From Deltaproteobacteria bacterium (lineage in GTDB: Bacteria; Myxococcota_C; UBA6777), in NCBI GenBank assembly GCA_002731275.1, contig PCBK01000188.1, positions 17,091-81,090 on the forward strand: a stretch of 64,000 bases of DNA, read 5' to 3'. Of the stretch, positions 8,105 to 18,200 are shown in pieces (position 1 is the stretch's first letter; each line of letters begins with the position of its first letter). The notes beneath the pieces are model-generated. The model did no database searches and was not told the origin of the DNA. It worked only from the letters and a program-made list of their open reading frames with translations. Position numbers and translations under genes: made by a program.

Positions 8105-11100
8105 CTACGGTTTGCAAAGGGATTTGTATTGTATTTCAATTGTCGCGCCGGGGCTTGGGATCGCGCGATTGGAAAACACAATCTTGTTGGTCAAAGTATC
8201 GTATTCCCAGCCATACTGTTCGCTTCGTGGGATGACGATGCCATTGACACGTACCTGAAGAGTTTGCAGAGCAGGACGTTGAGATAACGCAAATTGTGAG
8301 CGGAGTTCTATGCCTGTCTTGGCGAGTTGAACCATCATATTCCCCCAGTCCGTCGAACGAATACCCTGATAGTATCCATTTGTTTTGTTGGCCAGTTCAT
8401 GGTACCTGCATGAACCAAGGCAAGCACCTCCACTCACAATCGAAGGCCCAATGGCCGAGACGATGACTTGTTTGTTTTGCTTGGAGAAGAAGTCTTCAAA
8501 AAATGACTGAGATTTCGCTGAGACGTCATCTGTGTTGGAAGTGTATATGATCGATAGTGCCGCATCTGTTCGAATGAACCCATTATTGCATTGCAAGTCA
8601 TTGAGAGTCGGTGGTGTGAGCGCTCGATATGTCGCTTCGAGGCCTTGTGGCTCTGTGCTTCCTGTGTTCCCGACGAGAAGATTTTGTTTGAGCAGCTGTG
8701 CAGCGTTCGGGGGGGATGATGTGATGAATGTTGACTTTGTCCCATGTAGACAACCTGGTGCTCGGCCTTCTGTGCAGGGAGGGCCATCTTTGCATGTCGT
8801 GCTGTCTGTGGAGATGACGCCTACGCGGTAGTCGACATTTTGTTGTGTGAGTGAGCGGAGGAAGAGTGGAATGTGTTGTGTGAGCTGTTGTTGGACGAAG
8901 GACATTGATTTGGTGTCGGCGACGACGAATAAATAATCGACGGTGGGGCGTTTTCTTTGCTGGAAGATCTCCTTCTCTTCGTTTGTCGCGTGACCTTTTC
9001 CTTGTATGGGGATGGATACTGTTGGCTGGGCTTTGACGTCTGTTTTGAGTTCGATGGTGGCGTGTTGATGGATTGCCTGTGTGGCTCGGAATGAGACTTG
9101 TATTTGTGCGTGCTTGGTTGCTGTAACAGTGAGGGGGAGTTTGGGGGTTTTTGTGATGGTGAATGCCTGTGTTGTTTGTGGATTCATGTTGATGGCGTCG
9201 ATGTCAATGGATGTTGGGCAATGTTCAGCGCCACTGTGGTAAATTGTGAGTGTTTTTGTCTGTGCTGTACAGTTGACGGATGAGCGACCAAAATCAACGA
9301 TTGATGGGATGGAGAGGAGACACGGATGGTTGGTTGTGCCTGAGAGCGGTAGTACAAGCGTAGGATACCTGCCGTCATTGCTGTCAATACCCAAAACCCA
9401 ATGTTCATCTCCGACTTTTGTGGGAGTGTACTGGACGTTGACTTGCATTGTCTCTCCTCCCCGTAAACGCTTGGGGAGTAAGTTTTTTGCGAGGATGCTG
9501 AAAGGTGAATGTCCCTTGTGCTGAGGGTGGTGGGTACTAAAGCGTCTGGGGAGACAATCACCCCAACTATCGTTGGTGACTGAAATTGTCATGGTTTTGG
9601 TCTGGCCTATTGGGACAAAAGAAAAATCGAGTGCTCTAGGTTTTGCCACTATTCTGCATTCAGAGCCTTCAGGGACATATCCCATCAATGTCACCGTCCG
9701 AGTTGGCTGGATAAGGTCATTTGTTTCGAGAATGAGCTTACCTTCTTTTACAGCCCTACCCATTGGGGAATACTGGATGATAATATGCATTTTAGAACCA
9801 GGGGGGATTGTTTGGTTTGGCTTGGATGGGTAAAGGATTTTGAAGTAGTCATGGTTTTGTTTTTCGAGATAAAAGTTGCGGACAAGGCAGGACGAACTTC
9901 CTACGTTTTCGATCCAGAGGTATCTTGGGCGGTGTGAGAACACTTCTTCTTTTTTTAATGGAGGTCTTATGATGCAACCATATGAGGCTACTTTGATAGG
10001 GACGTTTTTTGTTCCGACATTTGTGTCGATATGCATCTCACCTGCATCTGGGTATCTATCGGAGGGTGTATATTCGACGGTGATATCTTTGTGTGTATTT
10101 GGGGGGATGTTGAGGGGGAATGTCACTTTTTCCATGTCGAGACGCAGGTCATTGCTGTGGTATTGTGTGATCTTGATTCCATTTACAATGAGCGGAACAT
10201 TTCCCAGAGCTCGTATTCTGAGCGTTCTTTTTAATGTTGACCCCCAAGGGATGTAGCGGAACATCAATAAGGTGTCTGGTTCTTTCATCCGGCAGTTTTT
10301 GTCTGGGCCATAGGGATCCGTCACACAGGTGTGTTGATGATCGAGCCAATCGCAATCTGCGTCTGTTGTGCAAGGGGGATAGATGGGGATGGCTTCAAAG
10401 GAAGCGTAGGCGACATGACCTTTGACTTTGAGCGTTACTTGCTCGTTGGTTGGGGAGCTTTTGAAGACGAAGTGTCCCACTGATATGATGGGGGATTCTT
10501 GTGAAGGAGAGTATTGGATGTTGCATGTTACAGAAGCACCTTTGGGGATGATCGCCTTGGGGGCCTGATTCGAGAAGGTGAGGGAGAAGTCTTCTTTTCG
10601 ACCTGACTTTACGACAAATGAATCTGTTGTGAGGGTGATCTCTTCGTGTCCTCTGTTGTGGACCTCGCAAGTTTGGGTTGATGTGGTGTTTCTTGTAGTT
10701 TTTGGAAAGGAGAGGAGGGGGGCGCAGGAAAATTCGACACTTGGGTCAGGTATGGGAGGTGCAGGTTGGTGGAGGAGTTTGATATGAAAGAGCCCTTCGT
10801 TGCTGGCGTTCTCTGCGTTTTCAAGAGATAAGATCAGGTCTGCTTGGGCGTCTATGTTGTGTTTGGCTGTGTATGCAACGGTGAGTTTAATGTTGTGTTG
10901 TGTTCCAGGTTTGAGTGTAAATGGAAGAGCTGGGGGATGATGTAGCCTAAATGATTCGTAAGGGTTTTTGGGGATGAGGAGCGCGTGAATGATGAGATCG
11001 GCTTCTCCATCATTATATATTGTGATGAAGCGCTGTTGTGTTTCGTGAAGGGGGACAGCCTGAAAAGTGATGATGTTATTCTCTTGGTTTGTCGAGAGGT

Positions 11101-11182
11101 GACCTTGCTGGTTTGATGTAAACCCACAACCTGCGAGCAAGAACAAAGTCAAAAACAGAAAGATGTGTTCACTTTTTTGCAT
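8105..11182 (-). CDS. Large lipoprotein with ASH/Hydin-like beta repeats and a vWA-like C-terminal domain
   Basis: A lipoprotein signal ends in L-L-A-G-C at about residue 19. From there to about residue 740 run serial beta-sandwich repeats of roughly 100-110 residues with P-x-x-L-x-F-x-x-V-x-x-G-x-x-x-T-x-x-x-x-V-x-N style cores, typical of ASPM/SPD-2/Hydin (ASH) and choice-of-anchor domains. Residues about 745-960 resemble a von Willebrand A domain (D-Y-L-F-V-V-A-D-T-K-S-M), but the MIDAS D-x-S-x-S is not intact. A short beta domain with the pattern V-x-V-N-G closes the protein. Probably an outer-membrane-anchored surface protein for adhesion or matrix binding (inference). Full length, 1025 aa. 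Confidence 0.8.
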   Translation of the reverse strand: MQKSEHIFLFLTLFLLAGCGFTSNQQGHLSTNQENNIITFQAVPLHETQQRFITIYNDGEADLIIHALLIPKNPYESFRLHHPPALPFTLKPGTQHNIKLTVAYTAKHNIDAQADLILSLENAENASNEGLFHIKLLHQPAPPIPDPSVEFSCAPLLSFPKTTRNTTSTQTCEVHNRGHEEITLTTDSFVVKSGRKEDFSLTFSNQAPKAIIPKGASVTCNIQYSPSQESPIISVGHFVFKSSPTNEQVTLKVKGHVAYASFEAIPIYPPCTTDADCDWLDHQHTCVTDPYGPDKNCRMKEPDTLLMFRYIPWGSTLKRTLRIRALGNVPLIVNGIKITQYHSNDLRLDMEKVTFPLNIPPNTHKDITVEYTPSDRYPDAGEMHIDTNVGTKNVPIKVASYGCIIRPPLKKEEVFSHRPRYLWIENVGSSSCLVRNFYLEKQNHDYFKILYPSKPNQTIPPGSKMHIIIQYSPMGRAVKEGKLILETNDLIQPTRTVTLMGYVPEGSECRIVAKPRALDFSFVPIGQTKTMTISVTNDSWGDCLPRRFSTHHPQHKGHSPFSILAKNLLPKRLRGGETMQVNVQYTPTKVGDEHWVLGIDSNDGRYPTLVLPLSGTTNHPCLLSIPSIVDFGRSSVNCTAQTKTLTIYHSGAEHCPTSIDIDAINMNPQTTQAFTITKTPKLPLTVTATKHAQIQVSFRATQAIHQHATIELKTDVKAQPTVSIPIQGKGHATNEEKEIFQQRKRPTVDYLFVVADTKSMSFVQQQLTQHIPLFLRSLTQQNVDYRVGVISTDSTTCKDGPPCTEGRAPGCLHGTKSTFITSSPPNAAQLLKQNLLVGNTGSTEPQGLEATYRALTPPTLNDLQCNNGFIRTDAALSIIYTSNTDDVSAKSQSFFEDFFSKQNKQVIVSAIGPSIVSGGACLGSCRYHELANKTNGYYQGIRSTDWGNMMVQLAKTGIELRSQFALSQRPALQTLQVRVNGIVIPRSEQYGWEYDTLTNKIVFSNRAIPSPGATIEIQYKSLCKP

Positions 11183-11288
11183 GGGCTACCCTGTATTTTC
11201 TTCCATTGTGAGGTTGTCGGAGTCTTTGTCGTGACACATCCTTGGACGAACAGGAGCGTGTTGATTGGGAAGTTTTTTCTTTTTCTGC

Positions 11289-11655
11289 TTGGCATGGTGG
11301 GCTTGCCGCCCACACCCGCCTGGGGTCGTTGCCCCCAGACCCCGCAATGTTATCACATCGTTTGTGTTCCGACTTTGTCGTTGAGGGGTTGATGGTATCC
11401 TTCTCTGGAGATGTATGTCTTTTGGGTTGACTTTGCATGTCGCAAGGGTTTGTTCTTTTTGATCGGGATTCTATATTGGTTTGGAGGTTGGGTTTGTGGT
11501 GTGTCTTTTGTGTTCACGCGAGAGCGTCGCTTTGCGACGGTTGAGCATATGCTCTTCCAAGCGCCGAAGGCGCAACACAAACAATGCGTGAGCATTGTGG
11601 GGTTCGGGGTCTGTGACCCCGAGCAGGTGTGGACGGCAAGTCCACAATGTATCAA
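11289..11655. repeat. Dispersed multi-hairpin element, copy B (inverted pair)
   Basis: Two half-elements face opposite ways: 11289-11380 on the minus strand and 11516-11655 on the plus strand, with a conserved spacer that includes GGGTTGACTTTGCATGTCGC. The outer ends are imperfect inverted repeats (CTTGGCATGGTGGGC against the complement of TCCACAATGTATCAAG). In the right half the third stem is ACAATGC-gtga-GCATTGT, where other copies have ACGATGC/GCATCGT, so both sides changed together. The element lies between the hydrolase stop and the lipoprotein start region; there is no ORF worth calling inside. Confidence 0.8.
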
Positions 11656-11668
11656 GAAAAGAGTTCCT

Positions 11669-12595
11669 CTATTTTTTGAGGAAGGAGAGGATATGCTTTG
11701 CGGTTTTGTGGGGATATTCGTTTTGGGGGAGGTGTCCACATTTCTTCATCATGATCCACTTCGAATCTTTGATCTGTGCGTGGTACACCTTACCGATAGC
11801 AGGTGCGACGATGCGATCGTGGTCGCCCCATAAGATAAGCGTTGGGGTCGTAATATTCGCGACCTTGGCGTTGAGAAGATAATCTCTTCCTTTTCGGATG
11901 TCGTCGCCAATTTTTTGATTCCATTTGGCATTTTTGATGGCTTGCTTGGTCAGGAAAGAGAGCACCGGTCCAGGGATACTTGGGAGCTTATAGAAGCATT
12001 TTTTGAGGAAGGTGAGGAAGTCCTTTTGGCTCTTCATTGGGTGACGACCTGGAGCGTAAGGGATACCCGTTTGGGGAGCTTTTACACCGGCTGCGTTGAG
12101 TAAGATGAGTTTGGAGACCTCTTTGGGATGACGCAAAGTATAGGCTGCTGCGATGTGTCCACCCATCGAGTTCCCCCCAAGTGCGAATTTCTTGTAACCG
12201 AGCTTTCCAAACATTTTGTGGAAAATGGTGACCTGTGACGCGATGTCATAGCTCCGCTTGGTGTCGTGTGGAGATGTCCCAAAACCAGGAACTTCTGGTA
12301 TTAAGACGCGGTATGTTTTGGTGAGCCACTTCGCCGTCTGAAGGAAGCTGATTTTGCTGTCACCAAAACCATGTATCAAGATCAACTTGGGCGCGTCTGC
12401 TTTTCCTCCCTCATAGTACGAGATGGGGTAACCATCGACGATGACTTTTTTGGCTGTCACACGGGCATTTCGTTCATAGCCCATGCGGACCATGCCGAGC
12501 AATAACTGGGGAAAGGCAAAGTAAATGATAAGACCAACAAGACCTAGAATCACGGGGAGCATTCCCCCAATCCAAAGCCACTTTCGTTTATTCAT
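11669..12595 (-). CDS. Membrane-anchored alpha/beta hydrolase, 308 aa
   Basis: One N-terminal transmembrane helix (residues 6-32) is followed by an alpha/beta hydrolase fold: oxyanion H-G-F-G-D near residue 75, nucleophile elbow G-N-S-M-G-G near 143, acid in L-W-G-D-H-D near 257, and catalytic His in C-G-H-L-P near 286. The triad is complete. Relatives include esterases, lipases and meta-cleavage hydrolases; substrate cannot be told. An AAGGAGG sits 7 bases before the ATG. It is read in the same direction as the downstream lipoprotein gene but separated from it by element B, so it is likely its own unit or the end of a unit with the transporter 135 bases upstream. Confidence 0.88.
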   Translation of the reverse strand: MNKRKWLWIGGMLPVILGLVGLIIYFAFPQLLLGMVRMGYERNARVTAKKVIVDGYPISYYEGGKADAPKLILIHGFGDSKISFLQTAKWLTKTYRVLIPEVPGFGTSPHDTKRSYDIASQVTIFHKMFGKLGYKKFALGGNSMGGHIAAAYTLRHPKEVSKLILLNAAGVKAPQTGIPYAPGRHPMKSQKDFLTFLKKCFYKLPSIPGPVLSFLTKQAIKNAKWNQKIGDDIRKGRDYLLNAKVANITTPTLILWGDHDRIVAPAIGKVYHAQIKDSKWIMMKKCGHLPQNEYPHKTAKHILSFLKK

Positions 12596-12615
12596 CCGAG
12601 TCCTCCTTGGTTTTG

Positions 12616-12638
12616 GGTCGCTTCAAGGAAAAGCGACC
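12616..12638 (-). terminator. Hairpin between transporter and hydrolase genes
   Basis: GGTCGCTT pairs with AAGCGACC across a 7-base loop, 92 bases past the transporter stop. No U-tract follows on the minus strand, so it may act as a processing or partial-termination hairpin rather than a strong terminator. Confidence 0.35.
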
Positions 12639-12729
12639 TCGTCCTTGATGGATCGTGGCGAGTATACAAATCTGGTTCCTTGGAGGAAAGGTTCTTTTTG
12701 AATGTACTCGTTTTATCGAGTATTCACGG

Positions 12730-14361
12730 CTATGACAGCAGGACAAACAGGAGTTGGACAAACAGGATTTTAGCGATCATGGAGATGGGGAGAATCATGG
12801 TGAAACCGATCGTCGGAAGTTTGTTCTCGGATTGGTCGATTGCGTATTCGAGGATGGCGGGTTGGTTGGCGACCATTCCTGTTAAAAAACTAAAGGGGAT
12901 GCGTAAGATTTTGTAGCCAATCCACAAGGTGAAAAACGCCGTCAGGAAGCTTAACAGCAAAGAACATACAAAGAGCGCGCTCCCTCCACCTGCTTGCAAT
13001 GTCGTCAAGAAGGTGTGTCCCGAGCGAATACCAATCCCCGCGAGAAGTAAAATCAAGCCAAATTGTCGAAGTGTTAGATTTGCACTGTAGGGAAGTGTCC
13101 AGATGATTGGACCTGTACGCCTCAGCTGACCAAGGATCAAGGCAACAAGCATCGGACCACCTGCAAAGCCAAGTTTGAACGATAACCCTCCAGGGAATTG
13201 GAACGTCACCAAACCCATCAGCAAACCAAGCACCATCCCCGAACCAAAAGACATGAGATTGATGTGGCTGAGTGATTCGTAGCTGTTCCCAAAGAGGTCC
13301 GTCACCTCATCGACATCTTTTTGTCTGGTGATGAGCTGTACGCGATCACCCAATTCGAGGATGGTCTCACTGCTCGCGAGGAGCTCTACGTCTCCTCGTT
13401 GTACACGTGTGATCAACGCCGGGAATTGTTCGATTAAGCTCAGTGACGCGATGGATTGTCCGACAACGGCAGTGTTGGAGACGAACAGCTTCAAAGACGC
13501 ATACGATGAATTTTCGTAAGAGATGTCTCTCTCGACTTCTTCTCCGAGGTATTGCGTCATCTTGTGGACGGCGTCGTATGAACCGACAATCACGATCTTG
13601 TCGTTGCGTTTGAGTCGTGTGTCCCAATGGCTTAGCTGGACCTCATCCCCTCGTTGGATTCGTGCAAACAGAATATTTCTGTCACTGTTCTTTGTGATGG
13701 TGCGCAGCTCGACATCTTCGAGGTCTTTGTTGGTGATCAAGACGGTCCTGCTGACGAGTTGGCTGTCGATCGCGTAGTCTTTGCGCAAAAGGTCTTCTTC
13801 TTTGCGATAATCAATCCCCAACCATTTTTGGGCCGTGTGGATCGCGAGCATGACACCAATCACGCCCATGGGGTAGGAGAGAGAGTAACCAACGACGGCG
13901 TTTTTGGCTGCGTGTCCCAAATCGTCAAACTTATCGGAACTCTGAATAATGTCGAGCAATCCGGCGAGTGCGGGTGTGTTCGTCGTCACACCTGCGAACA
14001 TCCCGGCAGACATGGAGGCTCGAAAGTGAAAGAGGTAGTGGAGTCCGACTGTCGCGAGGGCCGAGAGGGTGAGCATCGCGAGCACGAAGATGATGTCTTT
14101 CGCGCCTCTGCGTTTAAAGGTCGCAAAGAAGCCTGGACCACTGCTGAGTCCGATGGTATAGACAAAGATTGCGAGTCCAAGCAAGATGATGATCTTGGGG
14201 ACTTGAAGCTTGGGATCGAGGGCACCAAAGCCAAGGCCGACAAAGAGGACTGCGGCGACACCAAGGCGAGTTCCTGCGATGCGGATACTACCGAGCAGGT
14301 ACCCAAACGCCGAGACGACGAAGAGAAGGAGTAATGGGTTCTCCTTGAGGATGGTGATCAT
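12730..14361 (-). CDS. AspT/YidE/YbjL-family transporter with two RCK_C (TrkA_C) domains
   Basis: 543 aa with the architecture of the AspT/YidE duplication family: about five helices, two central cytosolic RCK_C domains (about residues 195-275 and 285-365, each with a G-D-x-V/I pattern), then five more helices. Conserved segments include S-S-G-P-G-F-F around residue 72 and A-G-x-x-T-N-T-P-A near 128 with its C-terminal echo M-V-A-N-Q-P-A. Family members exchange aspartate for alanine or are uncharacterised anion antiporters; the RCK_C domains suggest gating by a small ligand. Substrate unknown. A GGAGGGGAG site precedes the ATG. Confidence 0.85.
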   Translation of the reverse strand: MITILKENPLLLLFVVSAFGYLLGSIRIAGTRLGVAAVLFVGLGFGALDPKLQVPKIIILLGLAIFVYTIGLSSGPGFFATFKRRGAKDIIFVLAMLTLSALATVGLHYLFHFRASMSAGMFAGVTTNTPALAGLLDIIQSSDKFDDLGHAAKNAVVGYSLSYPMGVIGVMLAIHTAQKWLGIDYRKEEDLLRKDYAIDSQLVSRTVLITNKDLEDVELRTITKNSDRNILFARIQRGDEVQLSHWDTRLKRNDKIVIVGSYDAVHKMTQYLGEEVERDISYENSSYASLKLFVSNTAVVGQSIASLSLIEQFPALITRVQRGDVELLASSETILELGDRVQLITRQKDVDEVTDLFGNSYESLSHINLMSFGSGMVLGLLMGLVTFQFPGGLSFKLGFAGGPMLVALILGQLRRTGPIIWTLPYSANLTLRQFGLILLLAGIGIRSGHTFLTTLQAGGGSALFVCSLLLSFLTAFFTLWIGYKILRIPFSFLTGMVANQPAILEYAIDQSENKLPTIGFTMILPISMIAKILFVQLLFVLLS

Positions 14362-15217
14362 GTATTCTCCCCTCCCTGCTGGGAGTTTCGACTATCTGAA
14401 TGGGGCTCATTGCATCTTTCTCCACGATGCATGCCTGCGTGTCGCAAGATACGGTGAGGTGTAGAAATGTCCAGTGGTCAATGCGAAGTTTTTCTTCTCA
14501 CCAACCTGTTTTTTGGAGAGGCTCACACAAAAAAGGTTTTGTTTTGGGGGAAAATACTTTCAGAGCAGACTATGTATTTTTGTCTTGTGAGAAAATGTGA
14601 GACTTTTTTGTATTGGGGGGGGTCATTGTTGTTAACGAAGACGCGATGTGTCGAGACCTTGGTATTTTGTGAGAGTTCCTTGGTTTTTTGGTCGCACAGG
14701 AAGTGTCAGGGCGTTTGGTGGTGGTGTTTTTGTAAAAAATGTGTTGCAAGGGCAAGAGACGTTGTGACAGGATAATCCCCTGTTGCATGGTACAACCTAC
14801 CTTGTGGCGAATTTCGCAAAACCAAAAGTGTGTGGCTTTGTGGTTTCTTTGTCGGAGAACAATGTATGGCAACTACGTTCTCCTTGAGCTGTCCCTTTTA
14901 CAATGTATCGAGAGGTCAAACATGAAATTCTTTTTCAACACTTGTTAAGCCCCCCTTCTGGTCGCTTTGAATTTTTTTGAAGGGACCAACACTTCACGTC
15001 GGATATTCGTAGACATCGAATCATCCGTATCGGTCTATGTTTTCTCTTTTTCTGAAAACTCCAAAGGATTGGACGTTTCATTTGTCGTTGTGTAAGCACG
15101 GTGAGATACTGTGTTTGTCCAACATCGATTTGCACGTAAGGCTCGGTATTCTATACGACAAGGAACGCTTTGTATCGCTTGCCTTTGTGCTCTTTTGCTC
15201 GAAATGAGGAGTAAAGA
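14362..15217. other. 856-bp intergenic stretch between divergent genes
   Basis: It separates the leftward transporter from the rightward giant gene and must hold both promoters. The sequence is T/G-rich on the plus strand. I see no convincing ORF, hairpin array or dispersed element. The giant gene's ribosome site (GAGGAG, 7 bases from ATG 15218) lies at the right end. Confidence 0.6.
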
Positions 15218-18200
15218 ATGAGGCAACTCCGTCCTGCATTTTTGTATGCTGTGGCCTTGGTGCTGAGTGTCGGAGCCACTTTGTGTTGGGCTCCATCTCA
15301 GGCTGAAGCCTCCCACTTTCGTGGTGGGACATTGAGTTATGTTTACAAGAGCGGTCGAACAGTCGATATCACTTTGGATACTTACTTTCGCCGCGGATTT
15401 TCCAACTGGTGCCCTTCAACAGGGACCTGTGTCGGCCGAACAATCAACGTCGGTTCGATCTCGACGGGTGATGGTGGCTCCATCTCAGCACAGCTGAGAG
15501 TTGTGTTTGATGATCAAAATGGAAACAACGGTGTCATCATCGCAAGAAACACATTCACCTACACATATCGCGGAACAAGTCTTGGGCCGTTTGTGGCGAG
15601 CTGGCGAGGAGGGGCCTGGATTTCAGGTGCTTCTGGCCGCGCTGGCTCTAGCTGGAACTTGGAAACACAAGTTTGGCTTAACGGAAACACCGGACCAGAC
15701 TTCAACTCTCCCACTTACTACGAGTGGTGTGCAGGTATTCCCTTTATCATCAACGTCAACGCAACGGACAAGGAAAATGATCCCATCACCTACCGTTTGC
15801 GATGGACACCTCGCGACAAAGATAGCTCTATTCCTGTCGCTGACAACGCAACGATCGATCAACTAGGGACCATTACTTGGCCCAAACCAAAAGCTGGCAA
15901 CTGGGTCATCACGCCTGAAGCAGAAGACTCCAAGAAAGCCACCGTTTACCGAGATTTTCTGTTGGTGGTTCGTGCGAGCTGTACCAACCGCGTTCCGACG
16001 ATCGCTTTGAGTACATCGAGTGTACAAGTCAAACCTGGCATCAAGGCTTGCACAACTGTGACCGCATCCGACCCTGACGCCGGGCAGAAGCTTACATTCT
16101 TGGCCTTGCCACAAAAGGTTGGTTCGACCCCCAATCCCTTGCCAAGCAACCAAAACAGCCCTGCGACGTTCCAGTATTGCTGGACACCCACGGCGCTGGA
16201 TATTGGTGTACACAAGATCCAAATGACCGTGACTGATACAGGCTCACCTGGACTGAGTGCGTTCAAGACATTTACTGTCAACGTCACAAAAGGTGATCCA
16301 CCCACATTCACGATCACAGGACCGACATCAGGCTACCCTGGACAGACCTTTTCATTTACTGTCAAAGCGACGGACCCCGATGGTAAGGCTATTTCTATCT
16401 TCAATATTGCGAACTTGCCGAGCTACTGTACCGCTGTCAAAACAGGCAGTGACCTCTACACCATAACGTGTAAGCCTACAACTGCCGACTCCGGCAAGAA
16501 AATCACTGTCGAAGTGACCGCTGTGGATGCTGACACAGAGGTTGGTAAGAGGAGCTTTGACATCGAAACACTCGTCAACAATCTCCCCAAGATTACGAGC
16601 ACACCAGGGACAACTGTGAATGAGCGGGCCACCTACACTTACAAAGTGACCGCAACAGACGCTGACGCTGGCGATACGCTTACGTATAAGATGACCAAAG
16701 GACCCAATGGCGCCGCGATGGGAGCCGGGAACACTGTCTCTTGGTCTCCTGCTGCTGCGGATCTTGGCAAGTCCTTTGATTTTGAAGTGGAAGTGTGTGA
16801 CCAGAAAGGTGGCTGTATAAAGCAAGCCTGGAAAGTCACTGTCCTCAATGTCAACGATCCACCCAAGATTACTTCGACCGCGCCTTCTGATATCACACGT
16901 GATAACCCCCTCAACTACGACGCTGATGCGACAGATCCAGACACGGGCGACACCCTGACATGGTCCATCACAAAAGGGCCAGCCGGCGCCAGCATCAACG
17001 CAAGCACTGGCGTCTTGACGTGGTTACCTCCGACGTCTGATGAAGGGAAGTCCATCGATTTCACGATCAAGGTGTGCGACAAGGGTGGGCTTTGCGATAC
17101 ACAAAGCTTCAAAGTCAACGTCAAAAAACTCGCGAGTCCTCCACAGATCTTCGGAACACCTGAAGGAAACGCAACGGCGACGAAACCATACTCCTACAAA
17201 CCTAGTGTCATCGACAATGACACTGGCGATACACATACCTGGAAAGGAAACAAACTCCCCACAGGTGCAACGATTAACGCGAGCACAGGCGAAATTACCT
17301 GGACTCCTGCTGCCGCCGATGCCGGAAAAGAGTTTGATTTCGACATCGAAGTCTGTGATCAATCAGGACTTTGTGCCAAGCAAACCTGGACAGTTCGTGT
17401 CTCAACAGGGAACAACCTTCCTCAAATTATCGGCACACCCGGACAGACTGCGCAACGCGATCGTAACTACACATACGCTCCAACAGTCCGAGATCCTGAC
17501 ACTGGTGATACACACACTTGGACCCTGGACAAGGGGCCTGCTGGTGCGTCTTTGGACCCAAAAACAGGGCGTTTGAATTGGACACCTGGGGCTGCTGATG
17601 TCGGTAAAGATGTCGACTTCTCCATCAAAGTCTGTGATGCTGCCGGTGATTGCGCGAGCCAATCCTGGAAAGTCAATGTTCAATCCGGTCCCAACACACC
17701 TCCCCAGATCTCGACGACACCTGCGACTTCGGGAACTGTCAATCAGGCGTATACATATGTACCTGCCGTGATCGACCCCGATGCCAGTGATACTCATACA
17801 TGGGCCTTGAAAAAGGGACCTGCTGGTGCGAGCTTTGAAGCCTCTACTGGGAAGCTCGACTGGACTCCTGCTGCCGGAGATGACGGAAAAGACATCGAGT
17901 TTGAGCTCGAAGTGTGTGATAACAGTGGAGCGTGTGCGATCCAAACGTGGAAAGTTCGCGTTGGAAATGGAAACAACCCACCTGTCATCGTTGGTGCGCC
18001 GAAAACAACGGCTTCTGTTGGTGTGCCTTACACCTTCAGCCCAAAAGTGACAGACGCTGACTCCGGAGATACACACACCTGGAAGGGGACAACGCTTCCG
18101 ACTGGTGCGTCTATTGATTCGACGACTGGTGCGATCACCTGGACACCTGGTTCTGCGGACGCTGGCAAGCACTTCGATTTTGAGATTGAAGTGTGTGATG

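Noticed and set aside
13654..14334. 226-aa acidic frame opposite the transporter
   Set aside because: The transporter has clear family motifs and a ribosome site; this frame has neither.
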